From the NCBI GenBank assembly GCA_021325145.1, contig JAJPHR010000073.1:1-58721 (forward strand): a DNA stretch of 58,721 nucleotides, written 5' to 3'. The translations under genes were made by a program, and so were the position numbers. The notes under the pieces were generated by a model. The model made no database searches. It was not told where the DNA came from and worked only from the letters and a program-made list of their open reading frames with translations. Position 1 is the first letter of the stretch. Each line of letters opens with the position of its first letter. This stretch comes from Verrucomicrobiota bacterium (GTDB lineage Bacteria; Verrucomicrobiota; Verrucomicrobiia; Limisphaerales; Pedosphaeraceae). Positions 43,201 to 50,541 of this stretch are shown here, in pieces.

Positions 43201-44311
43201 CGTAAGTGCCCGCCAGACTGGCAAAAGAGAGGGTGGCCCAGCGATTACGAACCAGGAAGAAGACGGCGGCCAGCGTCAACACGAGATTCGAGTAAAGCGT
43301 GAACAACTCGGCGTGGGTGATGGCCGAGGAATAGTAGGCCAGAAGGACCGCGAACAAAGCCATGATCTCGGACTTTTTGCGGTCGGCCAGCCACACGATG
43401 AATCCGGCCCACACCAGCAATAACGTTCCATCCGTGAGCGCGCTGTGGATGATGCGCAGCGCTGTGACGTGGTACGCGGCGAACGTGGTAAAATAGACGG
43501 CTGCCAGGCCGCCGGCAACGAGCACGTGCGCGTAGTTCCGCAGCTTTTCTTCTTTGCGCTGCAACCATGTCCCCACGCCAAGCAGGGCGAAGCTGGCGAA
43601 ATAAAGCATGCCCACCTTGCCGCCCGGTCCCAGGCGGGGAATATAATTTTGATAGGCGTAAGCGCCGAAGAGCCCCAGCGCGGTCAGCACCATGACAATG
43701 CCAAAGCGCACCAGCCAGACGGTGCCCACGCGCAGTTCAAGCGAGGACTCTTTTGGCCTGGGAGCCCCAGCGGGAGCCGCCGACTTAAGTGGCGGCGGCG
43801 GCTCGGTTGGAGGCGGTGGCGTCCATTGCTCTTCCCGGTGTTGGGCGAGCAGTGTCTCGAGTGCGGGCGCAGGCGGCGTCGAAGGCACCGCTTCGGTTCG
43901 CGCCGGTTCGGGAATCGGCGCGGGTTGCAGTGGCGGTTGGGCCGGCTGCGCTTGAACGTGAGTTGGCGCAACCACCGGCCTCGCTGGACGCGGGATAATC
44001 GGAGGAGTGGGCCGTGGCGCAACGGGGCGCGGACGCGGGGTTTCCTGCGGCGGCGGAGCGGGGGTGATTGCGGGCGGCGTTGGCGGAGTCGGTTGTGGAG
44101 CGGGCGCGGCTTCGGGCGGCGTCGGTTGAAGCGGCATTGGTTCCAGGGGAACCGGTTGTTGAAGCTGAACTTCGGGTTTGGGGACCTCGACAGGCTGAGC
44201 CAGGCGCGCTTCCAGTGCCGCCATGTCCCGGCTCAGGTTCTGCAACTGATGCAGCAGCACCTCGTGGCGCTGCTTCAGCCGCTCAAGTTCCGCGCGTTCG
44301 GAGTCGTTCAT
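40235..44311 (-). CDS. Giant DUF2339 membrane protein
   Basis: A 1358-residue membrane protein. The N-terminus is a coiled coil (RAELERLKQRHEVLLHQLQN), followed by about 120 residues rich in Pro, Gln and Ala, then more than thirty hydrophobic segments. The opening of the membrane part, LRVGTVWLVRFGIVMVLTALG, is typical of DUF2339 proteins. Repeated blocks of 'RPLRNRVLxLGxMTFSxLAVAYQ' type show internal duplication in the middle (about 630-900). The family is usually shorter. Function unknown; a cell-envelope role is only a guess. Confidence 0.85.
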   Translation of the reverse strand: MNDSERAELERLKQRHEVLLHQLQNLSRDMAALEARLAQPVEVPKPEVQLQQPVPLEPMPLQPTPPEAAPAPQPTPPTPPAITPAPPPQETPRPRPVAPRPTPPIIPRPARPVVAPTHVQAQPAQPPLQPAPIPEPARTEAVPSTPPAPALETLLAQHREEQWTPPPPTEPPPPLKSAAPAGAPRPKESSLELRVGTVWLVRFGIVMVLTALGLFGAYAYQNYIPRLGPGGKVGMLYFASFALLGVGTWLQRKEEKLRNYAHVLVAGGLAAVYFTTFAAYHVTALRIIHSALTDGTLLLVWAGFIVWLADRKKSEIMALFAVLLAYYSSAITHAELFTLYSNLVLTLAAVFFLVRNRWATLSFASLAGTYAGYAFWRFYRDSQWQWPTEDLWPGNFFLISYWIIFTAAVFLSKHKEWDDRKRATFLSLNNGAFFTAFLLTMFQVRQHGFWKFSLIYGAVLLGLTLLAKRLRPDDKIFRNTYLTQGLVLITLGFVAHYTGLRLGLVLAAESVVLVVLGQQTQNRVLQIASYAAGALAVSLTIPHIDVQNPKGLITGAALGAAMLFNAFWLRKETNYENSTRHPQTVFFTMLTLAMWIITSWQNATEPWRALIFAAESTLVLLTARPLGNRMLSVGSMTFAGIAAACQTYEFVDRFKPADFPLSGGLWHGVLVGAFLLFNAAWYRNETNYEESPRHVQKVFFASLALLVAFEITWAHTAPQWCAFAFALEAALFLVAARPLRNRVLGLGAMTFSALAVAYQSFDFLFKFKPVDFPLHDGLCQGVLLVAILLFQAGWFRKETTWEQSQRHPQTIFFTVLALLACLEVTREHTGQHSFALATALESFVLLAIARPLRNRVLEFGSLAFSCLAVAFQTSNFVDQYQAVPLVQRLGWPQGAAVGALMLINALWSRRHAPPREGRTFDPPITVFCSLALIAWLGVTWTFTNPDYLAPLLALEALLFTVSFYALRLTEITLFGQAFLLLAQLLWIVESAAQNPHRPWWNPATVIAITLGVSSWWQRQKTLILRVEIRQVLQGLYALAVVGLLFSWLHPRFEPGDWLALASLLALVLTAYGVIARYWLLAAAGQILLVVSGWEFVRQLLSVKPEWYFPLAPVFVLVLLSLGTVKWFERRPDADPAVKNPLLNISLGYRVVALVMTLWWVHEYINPREQGWVLGLAGLLLFVLAGLLRSQEALIFSGIFTLSAVVRFWWPEGSAPALYWPNLLVLLALLAQQRAAKRWLDRYRFRPELHAGVMVIAGLSLWRYLYLWVGAHAQGSFYHTASWSLLALVLFVLGMAWRERVYRWLGLAVLACALGRVMTIDIWKLQKIYQIMSFMALGVVLLGLGFLYNKYQERIKEWL

Positions 44312-44626
44312 TTCGTCCCGGTCCTTGATGTGTCAGGGCCGACTCGCCACACCGTTCTGATTTTTGGGCATCTTCCCAGAAAGGCCGTGATCGGGCCAGC
44401 ACTATTGCCCGCGTGGCGGGTGCCTGACGAAGCTCTGCGCTCCGCCCCGAATGGCCGGCGCGCCATAAAGCGTGTTCCGGCCTCGCGCATCCCGTGGATA
44501 TGGCTTACGTTCATGTAGGCAATATCGCAGGACGGTGGAAGAATCGTTAATCGAAAAACTTCCGGCGTCGATTGATTTAAACGATAAACAAAATTTTCAT
44601 TTCTCAACCGGAAGTTCTGAGACATT
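44312..44626. other. Intergenic gap before nusB
   Basis: No gene. It separates the divergent DUF2339 and nusB genes and becomes AT-rich in the last 60 bp, where the nusB promoter probably lies. Confidence 0.5.
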
Positions 44627-45136
44627 ATGGCTGGCATGGGCAAGCGACGTGAGGCGCGGGAACGCGCCGTGCAGTTTTTATTTCAGTACGACTTTAATCC
44701 ACCGGAGCGGCTGGATGAAGCCCTGGACCAATTTTGGGACACGCAACGAACGGCGGCGATTGCCGAAGAGAAGAGCGAGGCCACCTGGGGGCAAAAGATC
44801 GAGCTGCCTCCGCCGACGGCTGAAGAAGCCGCGGTGCGGTTGTTTGCCGATCCCCTCATCCGCGGGACGCTTCAATACCGGGACGACATCGATGGCTACA
44901 TCAAAAAGTACGCGCAGAATTGGGAACTCCATCGCATCGCGGCGGTGGATCGCAACATCCTGCGGCTGGCGATTTACGAAATGCTTCACCGCGAGGACAT
45001 TCCGCCGGTGGTGAGCATTAACGAAGCCGTGGACGTTGCCAAAAAGTTCTCGACCCACGAGAGCGGCAAATTTGTGAACGGCATTCTGGACAAGGTCAAA
45101 GGCGAGTTGTTGCGTCCGGCGAGGGTGGTGAAATGA
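44627..45136 (+). CDS. nusB: Transcription antitermination factor NusB
   Basis: A 169-residue NusB protein, the RNA-binding partner of NusE (S10) in rRNA antitermination. GKRREARERAVQFLFQYDFN opens the protein, DRNILRLAIYEML lies in the middle, and VSINEAVDVAKKFSTHESGKFVNGILDKV closes it, all strongly conserved. An insert of about 25 residues (residues 40-70, with EEKSEATWGQK) lengthens it relative to the usual 130-150. Two start choices, 44627 or 44636, differ by three residues. Confidence 0.93.
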   Translation: MAGMGKRREARERAVQFLFQYDFNPPERLDEALDQFWDTQRTAAIAEEKSEATWGQKIELPPPTAEEAAVRLFADPLIRGTLQYRDDIDGYIKKYAQNWELHRIAAVDRNILRLAIYEMLHREDIPPVVSINEAVDVAKKFSTHESGKFVNGILDKVKGELLRPARVVK

Positions 45137-45161
45137 ATAAGGCAATGCCCGGGGATTGGAG

Positions 45162-45246
45162 CTTAGAGCCTATCTCGGTAGGGCGCGTCACTCCGTGCGC
45201 GCCGACGGCGGGCAGAGGACTGCCCGCCTACCGGGATAGGTTCTTA
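45162..45246 (-). repeat. 86-bp structured dispersed repeat, copy 2
   Basis: The reverse complement of this stretch matches 20050-20135 with about five differences. The GGCGGGCAG-TCCT-CTGCCCGCC hairpin is perfect here. It fills the gap between nusB and the PHP gene. Confidence 0.75.
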
Positions 45247-45293
45247 GCGCTCCCCCCTCGAGGAGCGAAGCATATTTGAAGAATTGACGTTCC

Positions 45294-46175
45294 ATGTTTG
45301 CTGATTTGCACCTGCATACGAGTTTTTCCGACGGCACCTACACGCCGGAGGAACTGGCCGCGCGTGGCAAAAGCCTCGGGCTGGCGGCCATGGCGCTGAC
45401 GGATCATGACACGGTGGAAGGGTGCGCGCGGATGGCGGCGGCGTGCGCGGCGGCGGGCATTGAATTTTTGACCGGGACTGAGTTGACCGCCGAATTCAAC
45501 GGCAACGAAGTGCACGTGCTGGCTTACGGGATTGATCTCGGCAATCCCAGGTTCCTGTCCGAAGTGGCCCGCTTTCAGGCGGTGCGCCGGGATCGAATTC
45601 AGGAAATGGTGGCGCGGTTGAATACACTCGGCATTCCGCTGGAGGCGAACGCGGTTTTTGCGATCGCCAACTGCCGTTCGCCCGGACGCCCGCATGTCGC
45701 GCGCGCGTTGGTGCAGGCGGGTTTGTGCGCCAGTCTGGAGGAGGCGTTTGAACGTTTTTTGAAAGTAAACCGTCCGGCATGGGTGCCCAAGTGCAAAATG
45801 TCCGCGCTCGAAGCCATCCAGTTGATCCAGCAAGCGGGCGGCGTGGCGGTCGTGGCGCATCCGGGCTTGAATCGTACGGACCTGATCATCGGCCAATTGG
45901 TCGAGGCGGGATTGGATGGGATCGAGTGTTTCCATTCCAAACATACCGCTCCGACCGTGCAGCATTATTTGGAAATTGCGGACCGATATCGCCTGGTGGT
46001 GACGGGCGGTTCGGATTGCCACGGCTTGAGCAAAGGCAAGCCGCTGGTCGGTTCCGTCAAGCTGCCTTATCATTATTTTGAAAAACTCAAGGAGCATGTG
46101 GCGGCGAGGAGAGCCCGGTCGCTGTTGCGAAAGCCGGCGGCACAGGCGCAAAATGGCGTAGCGCACGCCATATAA
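45294..46175 (+). CDS. PHP-domain phosphoesterase (RNase AM/YciV-like)
   Basis: A 293-residue PHP protein. Metal ligands are in ADLHLHTSFSDGTYTPEEL at the N-terminus (His6, His8, Asp13), ALTDHDTVEG, and later GGSDCHGLSKG. VVAHPGLNR supplies another His. In E. coli the related enzyme hydrolyses 3',5'-nucleoside bisphosphates and trims RNA 5' ends. It sits between nusB and ftsY on the same strand but separated from both by repeats, so it is probably transcribed alone. Confidence 0.9.
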   Translation: MFADLHLHTSFSDGTYTPEELAARGKSLGLAAMALTDHDTVEGCARMAAACAAAGIEFLTGTELTAEFNGNEVHVLAYGIDLGNPRFLSEVARFQAVRRDRIQEMVARLNTLGIPLEANAVFAIANCRSPGRPHVARALVQAGLCASLEEAFERFLKVNRPAWVPKCKMSALEAIQLIQQAGGVAVVAHPGLNRTDLIIGQLVEAGLDGIECFHSKHTAPTVQHYLEIADRYRLVVTGGSDCHGLSKGKPLVGSVKLPYHYFEKLKEHVAARRARSLLRKPAAQAQNGVAHAI

Positions 46176-46238
46176 CCCAAATCCTCATGCAACTCTGTAA
46201 CGCAATCGAACACATCGGATTAGTGGCCAACGGCCCGT

Positions 46239-46388
46239 TTCATGCCAGCCTGGGCCAAAGGCCCAGGTCATGCCGGTGGAAAGAATTGCGAGTGCCAACG
46301 GCGCGGTTCACCGATTCAAAGTTAATTTGGCTTGTGGTGGTCAGTGCCTGGCCGATGGCCCAGGCTGGCATGAAGCCGCGCCGTTGGC
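46239..46388. repeat. Interleaved inverted repeats upstream of ftsY
   Basis: Arm A (46239-46256) pairs perfectly over 18 bp with A' (46357-46374); arm B (46294-46306) pairs over 13 bp with B' (46376-46388). The order A-B-A'-B' is pseudoknot-like. Arm A also pairs locally as CCTGGGCC-AAA-GGCCCAGG. Confidence 0.7.
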
Positions 46389-46450
46389 GCTTGCCTCGCA
46401 GCGTCTAGCCGGGTTTGTGGACTGCGGACCTGGAAGAAATACATTTTGTC

Positions 46451-47371
46451 ATGGGATTATTCGAAAAGTTCAAAGCCGGTTTGCAGAAGACGCATGCGAA
46501 ATTGACGCATGAGATCAAACGCATCGTCACCCGCTCGCCGAAATTAACGGAGGAATCTCTCGAGGAATTGGAAGCGGCACTGATCGGCGCCGATTTGGGA
46601 ATGGAGATGACGGAGCAGATCATCGCCGCCGTCAAGAAGGCGTACGAAACGCAGGGGAGCAATGGCGTCGATGTGTTTGGCGTCGCAAGCGCCGAGGTCG
46701 CGCGCAGCCTGGGTTCAACGCCGGCGGGGTTGCGCAAACAGGAGCACGGGCTGACCGTCGTTTCGGTGGTGGGCGTTAACGGAACCGGCAAAACCACTAC
46801 GTCCGCGAAGCTGGCGCATCGCGTGCAGGCCGAAGGGCGGACGGCGATGCTGGCGGCGTGCGACACGTTCCGCGCCGCGGCGATCGAGCAATTGAAGTTG
46901 TGGGGCCAGCGCCTCAAGGTGCCCGTCGTAGCGGGAGCGGACAAGGCGGACCCGGCGGCAGTGGCGCACGACGCGATCGCGGCGGCGACGGCGCGAAACG
47001 CGGATTATTTGTTTGTGGACACGGCGGGTCGATTGCACACCAAACATAATTTGATGCAGGAATTGCAAAAGGTGCATCGCGTCATGGGCAAGCAATCGCC
47101 GGGCGCGCCGCATGAAGTTTTGCTGGTGCTGGACGCGACGACCGGCATGAACGCCTTGAACCAGGCGCGTGAATTTCACAAAGCCGTCCAGCTCACCGGC
47201 CTGGTGGTGACCAAGCTGGATGGCACGAGCAAGGGCGGCATGGTGGTGGCCATCCAAAAGGAGCTCGGGTTGCCCATCAAGTTCATCGGCCTCGGCGAGC
47301 AGGCGGATGATTTGCAGGCGTTTGACGCCACGCAATACGCGGAGGCGTTGTTTTCGGAGAAGGACGTTTGA
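46451..47371 (+). CDS. ftsY: Signal recognition particle receptor FtsY
   Basis: A 306-residue SRP-receptor GTPase that docks ribosome-SRP complexes at the membrane. The NG domain is complete: P-loop GVNGTGKTTTSAKLA (about 108-122), DTFRAAA, DTAGRLHTK (Asp190), TKLDGTSKGG and the closing GLGEQADDLQAF. The acidic A domain found in E. coli is missing, as in many bacteria; a short N-terminal amphipathic helix (MGLFEKFKAGL) would give membrane contact. The ATG at 46451 starts at that helix. Confidence 0.96.
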   Translation: MGLFEKFKAGLQKTHAKLTHEIKRIVTRSPKLTEESLEELEAALIGADLGMEMTEQIIAAVKKAYETQGSNGVDVFGVASAEVARSLGSTPAGLRKQEHGLTVVSVVGVNGTGKTTTSAKLAHRVQAEGRTAMLAACDTFRAAAIEQLKLWGQRLKVPVVAGADKADPAAVAHDAIAAATARNADYLFVDTAGRLHTKHNLMQELQKVHRVMGKQSPGAPHEVLLVLDATTGMNALNQAREFHKAVQLTGLVVTKLDGTSKGGMVVAIQKELGLPIKFIGLGEQADDLQAFDATQYAEALFSEKDV

Positions 47372-47428
47372 AAAATCCGAAATCCGAGTCCTTGCGGACG
47401 GCCAGCAGAAATCCGAGGGAAATCCGAA
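47371..47428 (+). repeat. 58-bp AAATCCGAA repeat, intergenic copy
   Basis: Begins at the last base of the ftsY stop. It matches 48134-48191 at 55 of 58 positions and contains GTCC/GGAC as a small hairpin flanked by AAATCCGA units. Confidence 0.9.
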
Positions 47429-47486
47429 TTTCGCCCGGGTGTATTTGGACCACCCATCTTCTCATTAAATCGGTGTGCGCGCGGTT

Positions 47487-48650
47487 ATGGTGAAGGCTTC
47501 GCGGGATGAAAGGATGATGCGGCTGGCGTTGCGGTTGGCGCGGCGCGGGTATGGCGCGACTTTGCCGAATCCCATGGTTGGCGCGGTGTTGGTCAAGAGC
47601 GGCAAGATCATCGGCCGGGGCTGGCATCATCGCCCGGGGGAACCGCACGCGGAGATCGAGGCGTTGCGGGACGCGGAACGCAAAGGACATAGCCCGGCTG
47701 GCGCGACGTTGTATGTGACGCTGGAACCGTGTTGCACGCACGGACGCACGCCGCCTTGCACGGACGCCATCGTGGCCGCGCGCATAAAAAAAGTCATCGT
47801 GGGCGCGACTGATCCGAACCCGGCGCATCACGGGAAGGCGTTTCGATTGCTGCAACGCAAGGGGATTGCCGTCGTCACGGGCGTCCTGGCGGAGGAAGCG
47901 GAACGATTGAACGAGGCGTTTGATCACTGGATCGTTCACGGCACACCGTTCGTGACCGTGAAAGCGGCGATGACCCTGGATGGAAAGATTGCGACGGCCA
48001 GCGGCGAATCGAAATGGATCACGGGTGAACGCGCGCGCCAATACGGGATGAAATTGCGCGCCGGAGTGGATGCGATCCTGGTGGGGATCAATACCGTGTT
48101 GGCGGATGACCCGCAGCTCACGGTGAGAGGGGTAAAAATCCGAAATCCGAGTCCTGGCGGACGGCCAACAGAAATCCGAAGGAAATCCGAAACCCGAAAT
48201 CAAAAACGCCGGATTGTGTTGGATTCGGGGGCGCGGATTCCGTTGTCGGCGAAGGTGGTTTCGGATGAGTTCAGGGAATTGACTTCGGTGGTGGTGGGAA
48301 AATCGGCGCCGAAGCGGCGGGTGGCGGCCTTGGCGAAGCGGGTGAACGTGCTGATCGCGCCGGAACGCAACGGCCGGATTGATTTAAAATGGCTGATGGC
48401 GAAGCTGGGGCAGGAGAAGGTCGCAAGCCTTTTGGTGGAAGGCGGCGGAGAGGCGAATGCCTCGTTCCTGCTCGGCGGGCTGGCGCATCGGGTCGCATTC
48501 TTTTATGCGCCGAAGATTCTCGGGGGACGCGATGCGCGGAAGGCAGTGGCGGGCGAAGGGGTCAAGCGGGTTGCGGACATGATCCGGTTGAGCGAGGTGG
48601 AGTGGCAGCACCTTGGGCCGGATTTGTTGCTGAGCGCGCGGGTCGGTTGA
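47487..48650 (+). CDS. ribD: Bifunctional riboflavin deaminase/reductase RibD
   Basis: A 387-residue enzyme for the second and third steps of riboflavin synthesis. The N-terminal deaminase has NPMVGAVLV, HAEIEAL and PCCTHGRTPPC (zinc His/Glu and Cys ligands). The reductase starts VKAAMTLDGKIAT and has LLVEGGGEANASFL and PKILGG. Between LTVRG and IVLDSGARIP about 25 extra residues (KIRNPSPGGRPTEIRRK and onward) are coded by a copy of the 58-bp repeat, so this protein carries an in-frame repeat insertion. The start is ATG 47487; a GTG at 47475 is possible. Confidence 0.94.
   Translation: MVKASRDERMMRLALRLARRGYGATLPNPMVGAVLVKSGKIIGRGWHHRPGEPHAEIEALRDAERKGHSPAGATLYVTLEPCCTHGRTPPCTDAIVAARIKKVIVGATDPNPAHHGKAFRLLQRKGIAVVTGVLAEEAERLNEAFDHWIVHGTPFVTVKAAMTLDGKIATASGESKWITGERARQYGMKLRAGVDAILVGINTVLADDPQLTVRGVKIRNPSPGGRPTEIRRKSETRNQKRRIVLDSGARIPLSAKVVSDEFRELTSVVVGKSAPKRRVAALAKRVNVLIAPERNGRIDLKWLMAKLGQEKVASLLVEGGGEANASFLLGGLAHRVAFFYAPKILGGRDARKAVAGEGVKRVADMIRLSEVEWQHLGPDLLLSARVG
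48134..48191 (+). repeat. 58-bp AAATCCGAA repeat, copy inside ribD
   Basis: Direct repeat of 47371-47428 with three mismatches, lying within the ribD reading frame between the deaminase and the main part of the reductase. The frame stays open across it. Confidence 0.9.
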
Positions 48651-48676
48651 GTGCGGAGTGCGGAATTCCCTGGCGG

Positions 48677-49051
48677 TCAAATATCTTTTACCCAAAAGGT
48701 GGAATAAACTCCGGTGACGTGACTTGTCTCGTCAAAAATAATCGTCATATAGCGATGAACGCCAAAGCGATCAGCCTTGCCCTCGGGATACAACCACACA
48801 AAGCCGCGAGCCGTCGTATCCGCGTTGCTGATCTGATAGCCTTCCTGGGCCATCTGTTTAGCGCGGGCATTAAAAACCTCCGCCGCCACCCGCTTGTCAG
48901 GCTGACCCAGCGCGGCAACCACCTCGTTGGTCGTTGCCGCTTGCAGCTTCGCGACCAGCTTGTCATGGGCGGGAGCGGAAAAGAAATGCACATACAGGCC
49001 GGCCGCCGAAAACATAACCACAAATATAATCAATCGTGCTTTGAAACTCAT
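48677..49051 (-). CDS. Small membrane-anchored or exported protein, unknown
   Basis: A 124-residue protein with an N-terminal hydrophobic segment (ARLIIFVVMFSAAGLYVHFF) that can be an uncleaved anchor, followed by a soluble alpha/beta part with TTNEVVAALGQPDKRVAAEV and FVWLYPEGKADRFGVHRYMTIIFDE. The 'ALGQPD' and 'IIFDE' elements resemble SmpA/OmlA-like small periplasmic domains, but I would not assign one. It lies between ribD and the riboflavin synthase gene on the opposite strand, so it is not part of that pathway. Confidence 0.6.
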   Translation of the reverse strand: MSFKARLIIFVVMFSAAGLYVHFFSAPAHDKLVAKLQAATTNEVVAALGQPDKRVAAEVFNARAKQMAQEGYQISNADTTARGFVWLYPEGKADRFGVHRYMTIIFDETSHVTGVYSTFWVKDI

Positions 49052-49448
49052 TTGCTTTGATGGGTTTGTTTGGTCTGTTGCGCTGCCGCCGTGGCGGCGC
49101 AGAAGCAGGTTTGATCTGCTATTCCTAGTGCAAGAACAGCAGTTTTCCTGCCAAACCGAAAACGCCCTCGGCTGCCGGCTGCCTGAATTCGGTAATGAAA
49201 GGTTGTCCCATCGGTAGCCAATTACTCAGTTAAATTAGGACACGGGCCGGCGGCGAAATGAGATGAAACATGAATTGGGGTAATAATAAAACGCCAAGTT
49301 CCTGCAAGCCGGAGAAACTTCAAGGTCCAAGTTCAAAGTCGCCGCCTCAACCAATCAGGATTGCACTAGAAACCTGTCTGGTTTGTAATCGCTTTCGGCG
49401 GGCGCCACGATTACGGTGGGTCGCCGTTTAAAAAACCAATTCGTCATC
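49052..49448. other. Intergenic gap upstream of riboflavin synthase
   Basis: No gene found. A GCCGCC-GT-GGCGGC hairpin occurs near 49085-49099. I looked for the conserved FMN-riboswitch core (AGGGGC and its partner elements) and did not see it. Confidence 0.5.
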
Positions 49449-50075
49449 ATGTTTACTGGCATCGTGGAAGAAACAGGCGCGGTCGAGCGAATCCAACCGT
49501 CGGCGGGTGCGATCGAGTTGACGGTCCGGGCGAAGGTTTGCGCGCGCGGGTTGAAGATCGGGGACAGCGTGGCGGTCAATGGTTGTTGTTTGACGGTTTG
49601 TGAAATCAAGCGCGCAAAGTCGCGGGCGGGCGCGAAGGACATTCGTTTTGATTTGCTGAAGGAGACGTGGAAGCGGACGAATTTGCAATTCGCGCGCGTG
49701 GGATCGTTGGTGAACCTGGAGCGGTCTTTGCAGGTGGGCGGGCGATTGGGCGGGCATTTTGTCAGCGGGCACATCGATGGGACCGGGAGGATTATTCGCT
49801 GGGAGCGCGCCGGGCAGGACCATGTTCTGGAGATTGAAGCGCCGCCCGAGGTGATGCGTTACGTGGTGTTCAAGGGGTCAATCGGCGTGGATGGCATCAG
49901 TCTTACGGTGGCGGCGGTGCATAAGAAAAGTTTTCGTGTCTGGATCATTCCACATACTTACGAGAACACGGCGTTGCGGGAGCGGGCGGTGGGCGAAGCG
50001 GTGAATTTGGAGGCGGATCTCCTGGGCAAATACGTGGATCAGTTGCTCAGCGCGCGTCGGCTGAAGTTGAAATAG
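49449..50075 (+). CDS. ribE: Riboflavin synthase, alpha chain
   Basis: A 208-residue enzyme that converts two lumazines to riboflavin. It has the usual two similar lumazine-binding halves: MFTGIVEETGAVERI and NGCCLTV in the first, then GHFVSGHIDGTGRI and VDGISLTVAAV in the second. The ATG at 49449 gives the universally conserved MFTGIVEE start. Together with ribD it makes two riboflavin genes within 2 kb, although a reverse-strand gene separates them and no ribA/ribB or ribH is in the window. Confidence 0.96.
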   Translation: MFTGIVEETGAVERIQPSAGAIELTVRAKVCARGLKIGDSVAVNGCCLTVCEIKRAKSRAGAKDIRFDLLKETWKRTNLQFARVGSLVNLERSLQVGGRLGGHFVSGHIDGTGRIIRWERAGQDHVLEIEAPPEVMRYVVFKGSIGVDGISLTVAAVHKKSFRVWIIPHTYENTALRERAVGEAVNLEADLLGKYVDQLLSARRLKLK

Positions 50076-50092
50076 CCGCTTCCCACTGCGGC

Positions 50093-50356
50093 TTATTTGC
50101 TCGTTGAAGGGAGGAACTCGGTCTTCGGCTTTTCGTGCATGGATACGGGCGCAATCTCGGAGATCGCCAGCGGCGGGATTTCCTGCTCTGTGCCGGAGGA
50201 GGCGTCTTTGAAGACGTAGCGGTTTTTGGCTTTGTCGAAGTGCGGTTTGCCGTAAGTGGTGTAATAACTTCCGTTGGCGAGGGTAACGCGATATTGAGTG
50301 ACGCAGCCGGGGCAAATCGCCAAAAGGAGAACGAGTAGCAGCCAATAATTTTTCAT
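50093..50356 (-). CDS. YgdI/YgdR-like lipoprotein (DUF903)
   Basis: An 87-residue lipoprotein; signal MKNYWLLLVLLLAICPGC with lipobox Cys18. The mature start TQYRVTLANGSYYTTYGKP followed by a short SH3-like barrel with FKDASSGTEQEIPPLAISEI matches the DUF903/YgdI family of tiny outer-membrane lipoproteins of unknown role. Convergent with riboflavin synthase. Confidence 0.8.
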   Translation of the reverse strand: MKNYWLLLVLLLAICPGCVTQYRVTLANGSYYTTYGKPHFDKAKNRYVFKDASSGTEQEIPPLAISEIAPVSMHEKPKTEFLPSTSK

Positions 50357-50541
50357 GCGAGTGGCCTCTTAGCGTGAGGTCCACAACGAATTTTGGTACC
50401 TCAATCCAAAGGCCGTGGCAAGGGTTTATTCAATGCGGGCAGGAAGGCGGGGAAATCGCCGGCCGAGACGCGTTCATGCCGATCATCCGCATTATTTGCT
50501 GGCAAAGTGGAAGCGCTTCACTGTACGGTGAACGCTGAATC

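Noticed and set aside
49052..49448. FMN riboswitch upstream of riboflavin synthase
   Set aside because: The conserved core elements could not be found by eye on either strand.
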